This document shows, piece by piece, positions 63,770-64,000 of a stretch of DNA of 64,000 nucleotides. Numbering within the stretch: the stretch's first letter is position 1; every line of letters starts with the position of its first letter. The notes under the pieces are model-generated. The model was not told where the DNA came from, did not search any database, and worked only from the letters and a program-made list of their open reading frames with translations. Source of the stretch: Scortum barcoo (lineage: Eukaryota > Chordata > Actinopteri > Centrarchiformes > Terapontidae); the NCBI GenBank assembly GCA_023238725.1, contig CM041548.1, positions 17,319,752 to 17,383,751 of the forward strand. Direction: 5' to 3'. Both the position numbers and the translations under genes were made by a program.

Positions 63770-64000
63770 GTACACCGGCAGACTGTGGCAAAACTGAGCA
63801 GAAAATGCCATATAGAGGAGCACAAGTGTCTGTAACGAATTCACCTGCAATACGTCCAATACTTGTTGAGATCTTCGAGTTTGAACTGAGCAACCGGCCA
63901 ACACTGCCATCACTACAGCCACAACACAGGCAGAAAATGCCATTTAGACCTACATGATTTGATCAAATCTGTTTTCATTATGGACTTAAAACAACATACA

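Larger units (their letters stand above)
3290..64000 (+). other. ext1c: ext1-family gene span (exons 1-9; 3' end outside window)
   Basis: This plus-strand gene encodes an exostosin-1 homologue, a type II membrane glycosyltransferase. In vertebrates EXT1 pairs with EXT2 in the ER/Golgi and polymerises heparan sulfate by alternating GlcA and GlcNAc. Seen here: nine exons of 949, 94, 108, 120, 133, 121, 96, 87 and 161 bp with GT-AG borders. They translate in EXT1 order from a signal anchor through a GT47 exostosin domain into a GT64 domain. They cover about 622 of the roughly 740 codons expected. All junctions agree in phase except exon 6 to exon 7, and exon 1 contains an internal frameshift. 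Fish have ext1a, ext1b and ext1c; the divergence from human EXT1 and the start MQARKKYVLLGLC suggest ext1c. The family call is very secure, the paralogue letter less so. The gene may be broken. Confidence 0.93.

Overview
The window is vertebrate nuclear DNA, almost certainly from a ray-finned (teleost, probably percomorph-type) fish. The only protein-coding gene I can support is a plus-strand exostosin-1 family gene. Nine of its exons are visible: exon 1 at 3290-4238 and exons 2-9 between 54007 and 63769. The last exons lie beyond the right edge. Exon sizes and protein order follow vertebrate EXT1, the Golgi/ER heparan-sulfate co-polymerase with a GT47 exostosin domain and a GT64 domain. Divergence from the human protein, and the N-terminal start MQARKKYVLLGLC, point to the third fish paralogue, ext1c. 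That paralogue call rests on remembered family knowledge, not on an alignment.

Layout: 1-2820 is 5' flank with simple repeats. 2821-3289 is a likely 5' leader with a possible splice acceptor and a short upstream ORF. 3290-4238 is the large first coding exon. 4239-54006 is a 49.8-kb first intron, about three quarters of the window. It holds no convincing nested gene. It does carry microsatellites, several families of non-autonomous transposon remnants, a complete solo LTR with a 5-bp target-site duplication (36611-37077), a LINE reverse-transcriptase fossil near its 3' end, a GC-rich hairpin and a nuclear-receptor-type DR1 site. 54007-63769 holds eight short exons separated by introns of 123 bp to 3 kb, with a perfect DR5 (retinoic-acid-type) element in intron 2 and a CTCF-like motif in intron 5.

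The most notable observation is that the ext1 reading frame is broken twice, each time by what looks like two extra bases. The first break is in a TG/GT run 35-45 bases after the start codon, inside the signal anchor. The second is at the very end of exon 6, where the splice phase no longer matches exon 7. Every other junction joins in frame and the catalytic landmarks are intact. This is therefore either a recently damaged or polymorphic gene copy or a pair of assembly errors; the sequence alone cannot decide.

Most long open frames elsewhere, on both strands, are low-complexity translations of purine or pyrimidine tracts, microsatellites or transposon copies, and were rejected as genes.
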